Positions 24,625 to 32,722 of a stretch of 64,000 nucleotides of DNA are shown piece by piece (the stretch's first letter is position 1; every line of letters begins with the position of its first letter). Under the pieces are notes generated by a model. The model was given only the letters and a program-made list of their open reading frames with translations, was not told where the DNA came from and made no database searches. The stretch covers positions 5,458 through 69,457 of the forward strand of contig LSIG01000139.1 in NCBI GenBank assembly GCA_001556125.1, given 5' to 3'. The stretch is from Rhizobiales bacterium CCH10-E5 (GTDB lineage: Bacteria > Pseudomonadota > Alphaproteobacteria > Rhizobiales > Beijerinckiaceae). Both the position numbers and the translations under genes were made by a program.

Positions 24625-25758
24625 TCAGCCGAAGGAGGCCTCCAGCATCGCGGCATAGTCGGCCGCTGTGGCGGCGCGCGGGTTGGTCGCGCTCGAATGG
24701 TCCTTGGTCGCGGCCTCGGCGATGGCGGGAATCACGCCGCGTGGCAGGCCCATGGCCGAGAGGCTACCCGGCATGCCGAGGCGCGCGACGAGGCCGGCGA
24801 TCCAATCGGCGAGGTCGGTGTCGGGTGCGAGGCCAAGCACCTTGCGGATCTCGGCATATTTCGCCTCCGCCTCAGCCGCGTTGAAGCGCAGGACGGCCGG
24901 CAGCAGGACAGCATTGAGTGTGCCGTGATGCAGCGAGATTTCCTTCAGCCCGCCGAGCGGGTGGGAGAGGGCATGGACGGCACCGAGCCCCTTCTGGAAG
25001 GTCAGGCCGCCCTGGAGCGCGGCCATCATCATCTCCTTGCGGGCCTCGCGGTCGCTGCCGTCCTTGACCGCGCGCTCGATGAAGCCGACGGCCCGCTTGA
25101 GTCCGTCCAGCGCGATCGCCTCGGCTGGCGGGTTCTCGCGCGGGCTGAGATAGGTCTCGATGCAGTGGGTGACGGCGTCCATGCCGGTGGCGGCGGTGAG
25201 CCAGGCGGGCAGTCCGAGCGTCAGCTCGGGGTCGCAGATCGCCAGACGCGGGATCAGGTGAGGCGAGATGAAGCCGAGCTTGCGACCGTCCTTCAGCGTG
25301 ATCAGCGCCGCGCGGCCGACCTCGCTGCCTGTGCCCGAGGTCGTCGGCACGGCGATGACAGGGGCGACCGCGGCCGTGACTTTCGGGATACCGCCGAGGA
25401 TCGCGGCATAGGTCTCGAGCGAGCCTTCATGGGTCGCCAGCAGCGCCACGCCCTTGGCGAGGTCGATCGGTGAACCGCCGCCGATGGCGACGAGCCCGTC
25501 GCAGCCATGCCGGCGGTAGAGTTCAAGCGCGGCCTCGACGGCCTCCTCTGTCGGGTTCGTCGGGGTGCCGTCGAACACCGGCGCGCTGGCGAGCGCGGGT
25601 GCCAGCGCCTGGACCTTCGCGACCAGGCCGGCCGCGACGATGCCCTTATCCGCGATGATCAGCGGCTTGGCGACGCCGAGCCCCGCCAGATCGGCCCCGA
25701 TGGCGTCAATCTCGCCATAGCCGAATTTGACGGTCGTCAGATAGGTGATCAGGGCCAT
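24625..25758 (-). CDS. Iron-containing alcohol dehydrogenase
   Basis: A 377-residue group III (iron-dependent) NAD(P)-alcohol dehydrogenase. The nucleotide site is in AIGGGSPIDLAKG, the family motif PTTSGTGSEVGRAAL follows, and metal ligands occur in DAVTHCIETY, HALSHPLGG and HHGTLNAVLLP. Substrates in the family range from ethanol and propanediol to 4-hydroxybutyrate, maleylacetate and lactaldehyde. It is the first gene of a leftward unit with the TRAP binding protein and is divergent from a GntR regulator, with an operator between them (25812-25835). This suggests uptake and oxidation of a hydroxy- or oxo-acid under control of that regulator. Confidence 0.92.
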   Translation of the reverse strand: MALITYLTTVKFGYGEIDAIGADLAGLGVAKPLIIADKGIVAAGLVAKVQALAPALASAPVFDGTPTNPTEEAVEAALELYRRHGCDGLVAIGGGSPIDLAKGVALLATHEGSLETYAAILGGIPKVTAAVAPVIAVPTTSGTGSEVGRAALITLKDGRKLGFISPHLIPRLAICDPELTLGLPAWLTAATGMDAVTHCIETYLSPRENPPAEAIALDGLKRAVGFIERAVKDGSDREARKEMMMAALQGGLTFQKGLGAVHALSHPLGGLKEISLHHGTLNAVLLPAVLRFNAAEAEAKYAEIRKVLGLAPDTDLADWIAGLVARLGMPGSLSAMGLPRGVIPAIAEAATKDHSSATNPRAATAADYAAMLEASFG

Positions 25759-25811
25759 GAGGTTCCTCGCCTGTTGGTGCCAGTTAGCGACGGGCCACAG
25801 GCCCGCCGTAT

Positions 25812-25835
25812 CGTGGTCTTACCGGTATGGCCACG
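25812..25835. promoter_or_regulatory. GntR/FadR-type operator between Fe-ADH and its regulator
   Basis: A 24-bp dyad with 10 of 12 paired bases: CGTGGTCTTACC (25812-25823) and GGTATGGCCACG (25824-25835). The core TACCGGTA is a perfect palindrome. Each half holds a TGGT-N3-ACC-like motif, which resembles binding sites of FadR-subfamily GntR proteins (PdhR, LldR). It lies midway between the divergent genes and directly before a TTGACA box, where a repressor would block transcription. Confidence 0.65.
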
Positions 25836-25837
25836 AG

Positions 25838-25866
25838 TTGACAGCGCGTCGCGGGAGCCGTCAACA
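25838..25866 (+). promoter_or_regulatory. Candidate promoter of the GntR regulator gene
   Basis: A perfect TTGACA (25838-25843), 17 bases, then TCAACA (25861-25866) as a weak -10 box, 21 bases before the ATG at 25888. The operator ends two bases before the -35 box, consistent with autoregulation. The -10 match is poor, so the exact start is uncertain. Confidence 0.4.
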
Positions 25867-25887
25867 GGCGGGTGTGGAAGGGGAGGG

Positions 25888-26598
25888 ATGAGGCCCGTGC
25901 AGGTCGAGAAGGACAGGAGGCCGGTCACCACCCAGCTGGTGCAGCAGATCCGGCGCCTGATGGCCGAGACGGGATTGAAGCCGGGAGACCGGGTACCGCC
26001 GCAGCGGGAGCTCGCCCAGCGGCTGGGGGCGAGCCGCCCGACCGTGCGCGAGGCCGTGCTGCAGCTCGAAGGGATGGGCCTGATCCGGATCGAGCCGGCG
26101 CGGGGCGCCTTCGTGGCCGAAGGCTTCGACCGCCCGGAGGCCGATCTCACCGGCTGGACTTTCGAGCAGCGCTTCTCGGAGGTGGAGATCTACCAGCTGC
26201 GCTTCGCGCTGGAGGCGTCAACCGTCCAGCTCGCGGCGCGGCACGCCTCGCAGGAGGATCTCGGCCGCCTCTCGGAGCTCAACGAGACGATGCGTCTGGC
26301 GATCGAGCAGGCGCGCTATCTCGACGCCATGGAGGCGGATTTCGGCCTGCATATGGCGATCGCGGAGATTGCCGGAAACCGTGCGATCCGCGACATCCTC
26401 GGGCTCTACAGGCCGATCATCACCCGCAGCCAGCGGCCGCCGGTGCAGGAGCCGGCCCGGCTGCAGGAGGCGTTCGCCGAGCATGGCGCGATCCTGCGCG
26501 CGCTCGGCCGCCGCGACGGTGAGACCGCGGCGGTCGCGATGCGGCACCACATCGTCCAGTCCTCGGACCGGATGAAGGTGCCTTTCATCGCCAGTTGA
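25888..26598 (+). CDS. FadR-subfamily GntR transcriptional regulator
   Basis: A 236-residue regulator with an N-terminal GntR winged helix (KPGDRVPPQRELAQRLGASR then PTVREAVLQLEGMGLIRIE, ending GRGAFV-like RGAFVAEG) and a C-terminal all-helical FCD ligand domain. Its metal-site residues include FGLHMAIAEIAGN and MRHHIVQS. FCD regulators usually bind small carboxylates. A gene-specific operator lies upstream and the divergent neighbour is the iron alcohol dehydrogenase, which makes it the likely regulator of that gene and of the TRAP binding protein. The ATG at 25888 has GGGGAGGG immediately upstream. It abuts the convergent DMT gene with no spacer. Confidence 0.93.
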   Translation: MRPVQVEKDRRPVTTQLVQQIRRLMAETGLKPGDRVPPQRELAQRLGASRPTVREAVLQLEGMGLIRIEPARGAFVAEGFDRPEADLTGWTFEQRFSEVEIYQLRFALEASTVQLAARHASQEDLGRLSELNETMRLAIEQARYLDAMEADFGLHMAIAEIAGNRAIRDILGLYRPIITRSQRPPVQEPARLQEAFAEHGAILRALGRRDGETAAVAMRHHIVQSSDRMKVPFIAS

Positions 26599-27540
26599 TC
26601 AAGGCGCCGAAGGGCTGGTCTCGGCATCGACAGGCGCGCGGCCGGCCGCGCGCCGCTCCAGCAGGATCAGGGCGAGGCCGGCCGCCACGATGAGCGCCGC
26701 GCCGGCGAGCATGGCCGACGTCGGCCAATCGCCGAAGATCAGCCAGCCGAAGATCAGCGCCCAGACGATCAGCGTGTATTGGTAGGGCACGACGACCGAA
26801 GCTTCCGCCAGCTTGAGCGAGCGCGTGACACAGAGATGCGCGACCATCGCGACGATGCCGAGCAGCCCCAGCAGCGCGGCGTCCGTCCAGCTTGGTGTGA
26901 CCCAGCCGAAGGGCATTAGCACGAGGCCCATCAGCAGGGCGCCCAACGTCTGCCAGGCGACCAGCGTGACATCGGGCGTGCCGCGCAGATAGCGGCCGGC
27001 GATCATCATGCCCGCGAAGAGGACGCTGCCGAGCAGGGCCAGCAGGGCGGGCATCGACAGGCTCGCCCCCGTCGGATTCAGCGCGATGGCGACGCCGGCG
27101 AAGCCCGCCGCGATGGCGAGCCAGCGCCCGGCATCGACCCGCTCGCCCAGCAGCAGCACGGCCAGCAGGGCCGACCAGACCGGAGCCGCCAGCCACAGCG
27201 TCATCGTGTCGGCAAGCGGCAGATAGGAGACGGCAAGGTAGAACAGCGCGACCTCGCCGGAGCCGAGCGCCACACGCAGGACCTGCAGGCCCGGCCGCTC
27301 GGGCCGCAGCGTCCGCATCAGCCCCTGGCGGAGCACGAAGGGCGTCAGCACGGCCAGCGCGGCGGCGCTGCGCAGCAGCAGCACCTGGCCGACCGTGTAG
27401 GTGGCCACGAGCCATTTCCCCATGACGTCGTTCAGGGAGAACATCAGGATGCCCAGCAGCATCATGAAGATGCCGGCGAGGGTGGCATTGCGGATGGCCA
27501 TGGAGAGCGGTTCGCCGTTTCGGAGGTCGGTCTGCAGCAT
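26599..27540 (-). CDS. DMT-family (EamA) transporter
   Basis: About 313 residues with ten predicted membrane helices arranged as two EamA repeats (LGILMFSLNDVMGKW in the first, LFAGMMIAGRYLRGTPD in the second). The conserved end of the first repeat is LLLGERVDAGRWLAIAAGFAGVAIAL. Members export amino acids, nucleosides, drugs or other metabolites; the substrate is not predictable. Starts at 27540 (ATG) and 27501 (ATG) are both possible and neither has a clear ribosome binding site. Its stop codon directly abuts that of the GntR gene, so the two transcripts converge without a terminator. Confidence 0.9.
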   Translation of the reverse strand: MLQTDLRNGEPLSMAIRNATLAGIFMMLLGILMFSLNDVMGKWLVATYTVGQVLLLRSAAALAVLTPFVLRQGLMRTLRPERPGLQVLRVALGSGEVALFYLAVSYLPLADTMTLWLAAPVWSALLAVLLLGERVDAGRWLAIAAGFAGVAIALNPTGASLSMPALLALLGSVLFAGMMIAGRYLRGTPDVTLVAWQTLGALLMGLVLMPFGWVTPSWTDAALLGLLGIVAMVAHLCVTRSLKLAEASVVVPYQYTLIVWALIFGWLIFGDWPTSAMLAGAALIVAAGLALILLERRAAGRAPVDAETSPSAP

Positions 27541-27608
27541 CGCTTTGACGGAGCACGAGGCTGCGGGCAAGCGACCAGGCCGCGCAGCGGCCAGAAGCCG
27601 AGCGCCGC

Positions 27609-27636
27609 ATTATAATTTTGTATTGACTTAATTAAG
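27609..27636. promoter_or_regulatory. AT-rich palindromes upstream of the arsR-like gene
   Basis: Two palindromes stand out in an otherwise GC-rich gap: ATTATAAT (27609-27616) and a perfect 10-bp CTTAATTAAG (27627-27636). The first contains TATAAT on both strands. This region, 22 to 49 bases before the ArsR-type gene, probably holds its promoter and autoregulatory site. The divergent DMT gene may also use it. Confidence 0.4.
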
Positions 27637-27657
27637 ATAAGACGGAATCATGGGCCC

Positions 27658-27975
27658 ATGGACGCCTTCACCGCTCTTGCCGACCCGACCCGCCGCCGCA
27701 TCATCGAGATGCTGGCGGAGGGTGAACTTTCGGCCGGGGAGATCGGAGAGCGGTTCACGCTGTCGGCACCGGCGATCTCGCAGCATCTCAAGGCGCTGCG
27801 CGAGGCCGGGCTGGTCCGGGTCACGGTCGCAGGCCAGCGGCGCATCTATGCGCTGGACCCGGACGGCATCGACGGCTTCGAGCAATGGGTCCGGCGCGTG
27901 CGCGCCTTCTGGCCCGACAGGCTGGCGGCCCTCGAGGCCGCGCTACGAAAGCCCGATCCGGGCGAGGAGGCGTGA
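27658..27975 (+). CDS. ArsR-family regulator (SdpR-like)
   Basis: A 105-residue winged-helix protein: LADPTRRRIIEMLAEGELSA, then EIGERFTLSAPAISQHLKAL and REAGLVRVTVAGQRRIYAL. No cysteine metal site is present, so it is not a classic metal sensor. It resembles the autorepressor group that partners with SRPBCC/AHSA1 proteins. Its TGA shares one base with the ATG of the downstream SRPBCC gene (TGATG), a coupling seen in many genomes for this pair. The effector is unknown. Confidence 0.92.
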   Translation: MDAFTALADPTRRRIIEMLAEGELSAGEIGERFTLSAPAISQHLKALREAGLVRVTVAGQRRIYALDPDGIDGFEQWVRRVRAFWPDRLAALEAALRKPDPGEEA

Positions 27976-28544
27976 TGCAGACGCAGACACAGCAGGCGAA
28001 TGCGAAGGCGTATGGCGAGGTGCTGGAGAGCGGGGCGGTGCGCTTCGAGCGGCTGCTTCCCGGGCCGATCGAGCGGGTCTGGGCCTATCTGGTCGAGGAC
28101 GGGAAGCGTGCGAGCTGGTTTTGCGGCGGCAAGACGGAAGCCCGCGCCGGCGGCCAAATCGAGCTGTTCTTCAAGCATTCGCGCATCACCGACGAGACGC
28201 CGCCCGAGAGTCATCGCCAGATGAACGACGAGGGATCGCTGATGACCGGCACCGTCACGGTCTATGAGCCGCCGCACCGCTTGGCCTTCACCTGGGCGGG
28301 CATGGGCGACCCCGATTCCGATGTCGAGATCGAGCTGACGCCGCTGGGGCAGCAGGTTCGGCTGGTGCTGATCCACCGCCGGCTGGCGACCAAGTCGCGC
28401 ATGGCGATGGTGTCCAGCGGCTGGCATCTGCATCTCGGCCTGCTTGAGGACCAACTCCTCGGTCAGACGCCGCGGCCGTTCTGGTCGGCCCATGAGCCGC
28501 TGATGGCGGAGTATGCGCAGAGGCAGCGCGACGCAGCGCTGTAG
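27975..28544 (+). CDS. SRPBCC (AHSA1-like) family protein
   Basis: A 189-residue START/Bet-v-1-fold protein of the AHSA1 branch. The N-terminal strand VRFERLLPGPIERVWAYLVE, WFCGGKTEARAGGQIELFF, and LVLIHRRLATKS followed by SSGWHLHLGLLEDQL are typical. These proteins have a hydrophobic cavity and presumably bind a lipophilic ligand, perhaps the one sensed by the adjacent ArsR-type regulator. No enzymatic residues are evident. It ends 22 bases before the convergent hybrid kinase gene. Confidence 0.9.
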   Translation: MQTQTQQANAKAYGEVLESGAVRFERLLPGPIERVWAYLVEDGKRASWFCGGKTEARAGGQIELFFKHSRITDETPPESHRQMNDEGSLMTGTVTVYEPPHRLAFTWAGMGDPDSDVEIELTPLGQQVRLVLIHRRLATKSRMAMVSSGWHLHLGLLEDQLLGQTPRPFWSAHEPLMAEYAQRQRDAAL

Positions 28545-28566
28545 GGCCCGCCGGCGGCCGCTCCGG

Positions 28567-30825
28567 TCAGGCGGATCGGCGCGCCGCGTCGGCCTGACTG
28601 GGGGCCGCCGCCGCGGGTTCGGTGGCTTCCAGCGCCAGCACGGTCCGAAGCAGCGTCGCCTGCAGCTCCGAGAGGTCGGCCGTCTCTCGGGTGCGGACGG
28701 CGACCTCGGCTTCGCGGGCTGCGGCTTCCACCGCGGAGAAGCCGAGCGTTCCCGCGAGCCCCTTGAGCGTGTGCAGCTCGCGGATCGCGGTTTCGCGGTC
28801 GCCAGCCAGCAAAGCCCTGGTGGCTTCGGCCGCGGCACGCGTGGCGTCCGGCCAGAATTGCCGGGTCAACTCGTCAAGCAGATCGCCGCCGATCTCCCGC
28901 CTCAATTCGGCGCGGATGAACGGGTCGACGGGGTCGATGACGGTCTCGCCGGCGGCGGCGTCCGCGGCCTGCGCCAGCGCTGCCGGCCTTGCTTTCTCGT
29001 CGGGGTCCGGCAGCCAGCGCGCGAGGATCGCGGCCAGCTTGCCGCGGTTGATCGGCTTGGCGACGAAGTCGCTCATCCCCGCTGCCAGGCAGGCCTCGCG
29101 GTCGCTGGCGAAGGCGTTGGCGGTCAAACCGATGATGGGCAGCTCGACGCAACCCTGCTGCCGGATCGCCTGCGTTGCCTCGAGCCCGCTCATCACCGGC
29201 ATCTGCATGTCCATCAACACTAGATCGTAGCGCCCTGAGCTCACCAGGTGAGTGGCGATCCGGCCATCCGGGGCGTGATCGACCTCGACACCGAAGCGCT
29301 GGAGGAGTTCACGCGCGACGGTGAAATTGATCGCGTTGTCTTCCGCGACGAGGATGCGGCCGGTGAAGCGCCGGTCCCCTGTCGTCTCCGGCTTCGGCTG
29401 CAGCCCCGGCTCGGGCGCACGGACCGGCTGTCGCTCCGATGATGTGACGAGTCCGACCGGCAGGGTGAACCAGAAGCGCGTGCCACTGCCTTCTCGCGAT
29501 TCGACGCCGATGTCGCCGCCCATCGCGCCGATCAGCCGCCGGCAGATGGCGAGGCCGAGCCCGGTGCCGCCGAAGCGGCGGTTGATGGTGATGTCGAGCT
29601 GGCTGAAATCCTGGAAGAGCCGGTCGCGCGCCTCGGGCGGGATGCCGATGCCGGTGTCCTCGACCTCGACCGTCAGGCGATCGCCTTCGATCCGGCACGA
29701 AACGCGGACGCCGCCGCGATCGGTGAATTTGACCGCGTTGCCGACGAGATTGAAGAGGATCTGCCGGAGCCGTGTCGCATCCGTCGTGACCCGGGCTTGT
29801 GGTTGCTCGACATGCAAGGTGATGTCCTTGTCGCGGGCGCGGGCGCCCATCACATGGGCGACGCTGGCGAAGACCTCGCCGAGCTCGAAGGGCAGCATTT
29901 CGAGCTCGACGGCGCCGGATTCGAGCTTCGAGAAGTCGAGGATGTCGTCGATGAGTGCCAGCAGGGTGTCGCTGCATTCGCCGATCACGGAGAGCTTCTC
30001 GCGCTGACTCTCGCTCATCTGTGTCCCGCGCATGATGTCGACCATGCCAATGATGCCGTTCAGCGGGGTGCGGATCTCGTGGCTCATCGTGGCCAGGAAG
30101 ATCGACTTGGCGCGGGCCCCGGCTTCGGCGCGCTTGGCGGCGTCGGCGTTCTCGATGCTCAGCCGCTCGAAGCGGCGCCGCGCGATGCGGATTTGGTAGA
30201 GCTGGACGCCGAGATAGGCGACGATCATCGCCAGCGAAACGATCAGCGCCGTCATGGCGCCGCCGAGCTGCTGATAGGCTGCCGTCAGCTCGTTGCGGTC
30301 CTCCACCCGAATCCGCGACTGGGCGAGGTTGGTGACGTTGAGCAGGCGCTCGGTGTTCTGCATCAGCGGCGAAAGTTCTGCGAGCAGGGCCGCTGCCTGC
30401 GCCGTGGCCCCGGCATCCTCTGCCAGCGCATCGATGGTCGGAGCGAGCGCGAGGATGCGATCACGCGCATCCTGCGCCAGCGTCAGGATCTCCGGAGTCT
30501 GGCCGAACTTTGTCCGGTAATGATTGCTGATGAGAACGGTGGTGCGGCTGTAGAGGATGTCGTAGCGCAGCCCGACATCGGCGCGCCGCTGGGCGCTGAA
30601 GCCCTCCCGCAGATCCTGAACGGCGCTGGCGAGTTTTTTCGCTTCGCGGTCGAGCTGGTAGGCCGCCCAGACGAGGTCCTCGCGCACGCTTTCATCCGTC
30701 GCCCGGTGACGCGTACCGAGCGCCGAAAACATCGCCATGACGACGCCTCCCAGCAGGATGCTGAGCCCGACGAGCGCCAGGATGCCCAGATTGTTCAGCC
30801 GGTTCTGTTTGCTGGGCTTATCCAT
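28567..30825 (-). CDS. Hybrid sensor histidine kinase with receiver and Hpt domains
   Basis: A 752-residue BarA/ArcB-like phosphorelay protein. Membrane segment 1 is at about 12-34, a helical periplasmic sensor of about 150 residues follows, and membrane segment 2 is at about 190-212. Then come HisKA (FLATMSHEIRTPLNGIIGMV, H249), HATPase_c (NAVKFTDRG, DTGIGIP, GGTGLGLAI), a receiver with D539 in LMDMQMPVMSG, and a C-terminal Hpt domain with H685 in LHTLKGLAGTLG. All four phosphotransfer sites are intact. It lies 28 bases after the gene for a secreted sulfite-oxidase-like domain protein on the same strand, which may supply its periplasmic input. The final output regulator is not adjacent. Confidence 0.94.
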   Translation of the reverse strand: MDKPSKQNRLNNLGILALVGLSILLGGVVMAMFSALGTRHRATDESVREDLVWAAYQLDREAKKLASAVQDLREGFSAQRRADVGLRYDILYSRTTVLISNHYRTKFGQTPEILTLAQDARDRILALAPTIDALAEDAGATAQAAALLAELSPLMQNTERLLNVTNLAQSRIRVEDRNELTAAYQQLGGAMTALIVSLAMIVAYLGVQLYQIRIARRRFERLSIENADAAKRAEAGARAKSIFLATMSHEIRTPLNGIIGMVDIMRGTQMSESQREKLSVIGECSDTLLALIDDILDFSKLESGAVELEMLPFELGEVFASVAHVMGARARDKDITLHVEQPQARVTTDATRLRQILFNLVGNAVKFTDRGGVRVSCRIEGDRLTVEVEDTGIGIPPEARDRLFQDFSQLDITINRRFGGTGLGLAICRRLIGAMGGDIGVESREGSGTRFWFTLPVGLVTSSERQPVRAPEPGLQPKPETTGDRRFTGRILVAEDNAINFTVARELLQRFGVEVDHAPDGRIATHLVSSGRYDLVLMDMQMPVMSGLEATQAIRQQGCVELPIIGLTANAFASDREACLAAGMSDFVAKPINRGKLAAILARWLPDPDEKARPAALAQAADAAAGETVIDPVDPFIRAELRREIGGDLLDELTRQFWPDATRAAAEATRALLAGDRETAIRELHTLKGLAGTLGFSAVEAAAREAEVAVRTRETADLSELQATLLRTVLALEATEPAAAAPSQADAARRSA

Positions 30826-30853
30826 CGGGCGGCGCCTCGGTGCGGTGCGCGCT

Positions 30854-31360
30854 TCAGCGCACCTCGATGGACTTCACCTGCCAGGCTGAGCGGCCGAAAT
30901 AGAGCTCGTTGTAGAGCGAGGGCTGCTCGTCGAAGGGGTAGATCACGAAGATCGGCCCCTTGTCGCGCACGGAGATCGGCTTGTCGTTGATCTTCGTCGC
31001 AAGGATCACGGGCCATTTGCGGAAGTCCTCGACCGGAATCTCGACCGCGTAGTCGTTGAGCGCCGTCACCTTCAAGGTCGTCCCGGTCGCGCCGACCTGG
31101 TCGAGCAGCGCGGCCCCGAGGGGGCCTTCGAAGCGCATCTTGTCGGAATACCAGGGCGTGCTGGCCGTCGTCATGCGCTTGGGCAGGGCGTCCAGCATCG
31201 CTGCGTCGAAGGTCGCGCCATCCAGCCCGTTGCGATGGGCGATCTTGCCCGAGACGGTCAGGATCACCGGGCCCTTGGCAGCAGGGATTTCGGCAGCGCC
31301 GGCCTGGCCGGCAGGTGCGAGGCAGGCAAGGCAGAAAAGGAGTGCGAGACGGATCAGCAT
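30854..31360 (-). CDS. Secreted sulfite-oxidase-like (Mo-domain) protein lacking the Mo ligand
   Basis: A 168-residue protein with a signal peptide (MLIRLALLFCLACLAPAG, cleavage near GAA) and one domain resembling the oxidoreductase molybdopterin-binding fold: VILTVSGKI near the start, then FEGPLGAALLDQVGA, LNDYAVEIPVEDFRKWPVIL and GPIFVIYPFDE. The mature part contains no cysteine, and Mo enzymes of this fold coordinate the metal through a cysteine, so it should not be an active molybdoenzyme. It is encoded directly before the hybrid kinase in one transcript unit. A ligand-binding role as periplasmic partner of that kinase is my inference. Confidence 0.87.
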   Translation of the reverse strand: MLIRLALLFCLACLAPAGQAGAAEIPAAKGPVILTVSGKIAHRNGLDGATFDAAMLDALPKRMTTASTPWYSDKMRFEGPLGAALLDQVGATGTTLKVTALNDYAVEIPVEDFRKWPVILATKINDKPISVRDKGPIFVIYPFDEQPSLYNELYFGRSAWQVKSIEVR

Positions 31361-31403
31361 GACAGGTCTCCTGTCGGTTGTAAGGGGTTCGCCGACGGCG
31401 AGC

Positions 31404-32464
31404 TCAGCTCGCGAGGGCGATCGGCGTAGTCAGAGGATCGGACGTGGCGTTGATCAGGGCGAGAATGTCGGTCCAGCGGGCCTCGAAGGCGGCGACGCAG
31501 GCCGGATCGAAATGGCGGCCGGAGCCGGCGAGGATGAACTGGCGGGCGTCTTCGGGCGGGCGTCCGGGCCGGTAGACGCGGTTGGCGCAGAGCGCCTCGA
31601 ACACATCCGCCACGGCAGCGATGCGCCCTTCGACGGGGATGTCATGGCCCGAGAGACCGCGCGGATAGCCCTTGCCGTCCCAGCGTTCGTGATGGGTGGC
31701 CGCGATGCGTTCGGCGCAGCGCATCAGGGCGGAGCGGCCGTCGGCGAGGATCGCCTCGCCGATCGACACATGCGTCGCATCACCGCCATCTCCTCATCGG
31801 TAAGGCGGCCCGGCTTCTGCAGAATGAAGTCGGGGATGCCGATCTTGCCGACGTCGTGCATCGGCGCGGCGGCATGGATGGTCTCGCATTGCTCGGCGTC
31901 GAGACCCAGCCCCTCGGCGATGATCTTGCACAGTGCGGCCATGCGCGCGACGTGATCGCCGGTGTGTCCGTCGCGGCAGTCGATGGCGCGCGAGAGCCGC
32001 CGCGCCATGTCGCGCTGGCTCTCGACCAGATCCTGCGTCGCCTGGCGAACCTCCTTGGCGAGCCAAGCCGCCTTGTCGCGCATCGCGGTTTGCGCCTCGC
32101 GCAGCGCCAGCAGGTTCTGGACGCGAACGCGCAGTTCGACGGGCTCGATCGGCTTGCGCAGGAAGTCGGTCGCACCAGCGTCGAGTGCTGCCAGGCGGGT
32201 CTCGCGCTCCTCTGTGGTGGTGACCATCACGATCGGCTGGTCGCGATGGTTCGGCATCTGCCGCAGCGCCCGGATAAAGGAAACGCCATCCATCTCGGGC
32301 ATCATGTAATCGACCATGACGAGGTCGAACTCGATGCTCGCCGCCGCCTCCAGCGCCTCGAGCGGGTTCGAAAAAACCGTGATGTGATGGTCGCCAATGT
32401 TGTTCACAACGCCGCGCAGCACCATCAGATAGGTGCGGTTGTCGTCGACGATCATGATCTTCAT
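31404..32464 (-). pseudogene. HD-GYP response regulator interrupted by a one-base frameshift
   Basis: Read leftward from ATG 32464, a receiver domain (IMIVDDNRTY, D52 in MVDYMMPEMDG, KPIEP) is followed by the first half of an HD-GYP phosphodiesterase (DGHTGDHVARMA, then APMHDVGKIGIPDFILQ). The frame stays open to 31724 but after EEMAVMR (codon ATG at 31780) it no longer matches the family. A second frame then gives THVSIGEAILADGRSALMRC and HHERWDGKGYPRGL, the missing GYP half, ending at 31404. Inserting one base near 31775-31776 restores ATG-CGN-ACG-CAT-GTG and a continuous protein of about 353 residues. HD-GYP enzymes hydrolyse cyclic-di-GMP. Either the gene is broken or the base was lost in sequencing; no slippery heptamer supports programmed shifting. 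Confidence 0.88.
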
Positions 32465-32722
32465 GCGGTTGGCCTTTGCCCGGTCAAGCGGCCTCCTGTC
32501 GTCGCATGCGGCCGAGGCGGCAGCACCCGCCCCCGCCGCGCCTGCATTTCGGCAGCCACTACTCCTGCCGTTAGGGCAAGCGGATTAAAATAAGTTCAAT
32601 CCGGATGTGTAAAATGCGACGGTCCGGCAAAAAACTCGTGGTCGGACGCTTGTCTGCTGTCATTTGACCTTGCGAAGCGATGTGCGACGCTGCATCCCCA
32701 TCGCGCCCCGTCCGGACGACCC

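Noticed and set aside
31724..31800. Programmed ribosomal frameshifting in the HD-GYP regulator
   Set aside because: No slippery heptamer such as AAAAAAG or a strong downstream pseudoknot is seen at the junction, and HD-GYP regulators are not known to use it. A point deletion is simpler.
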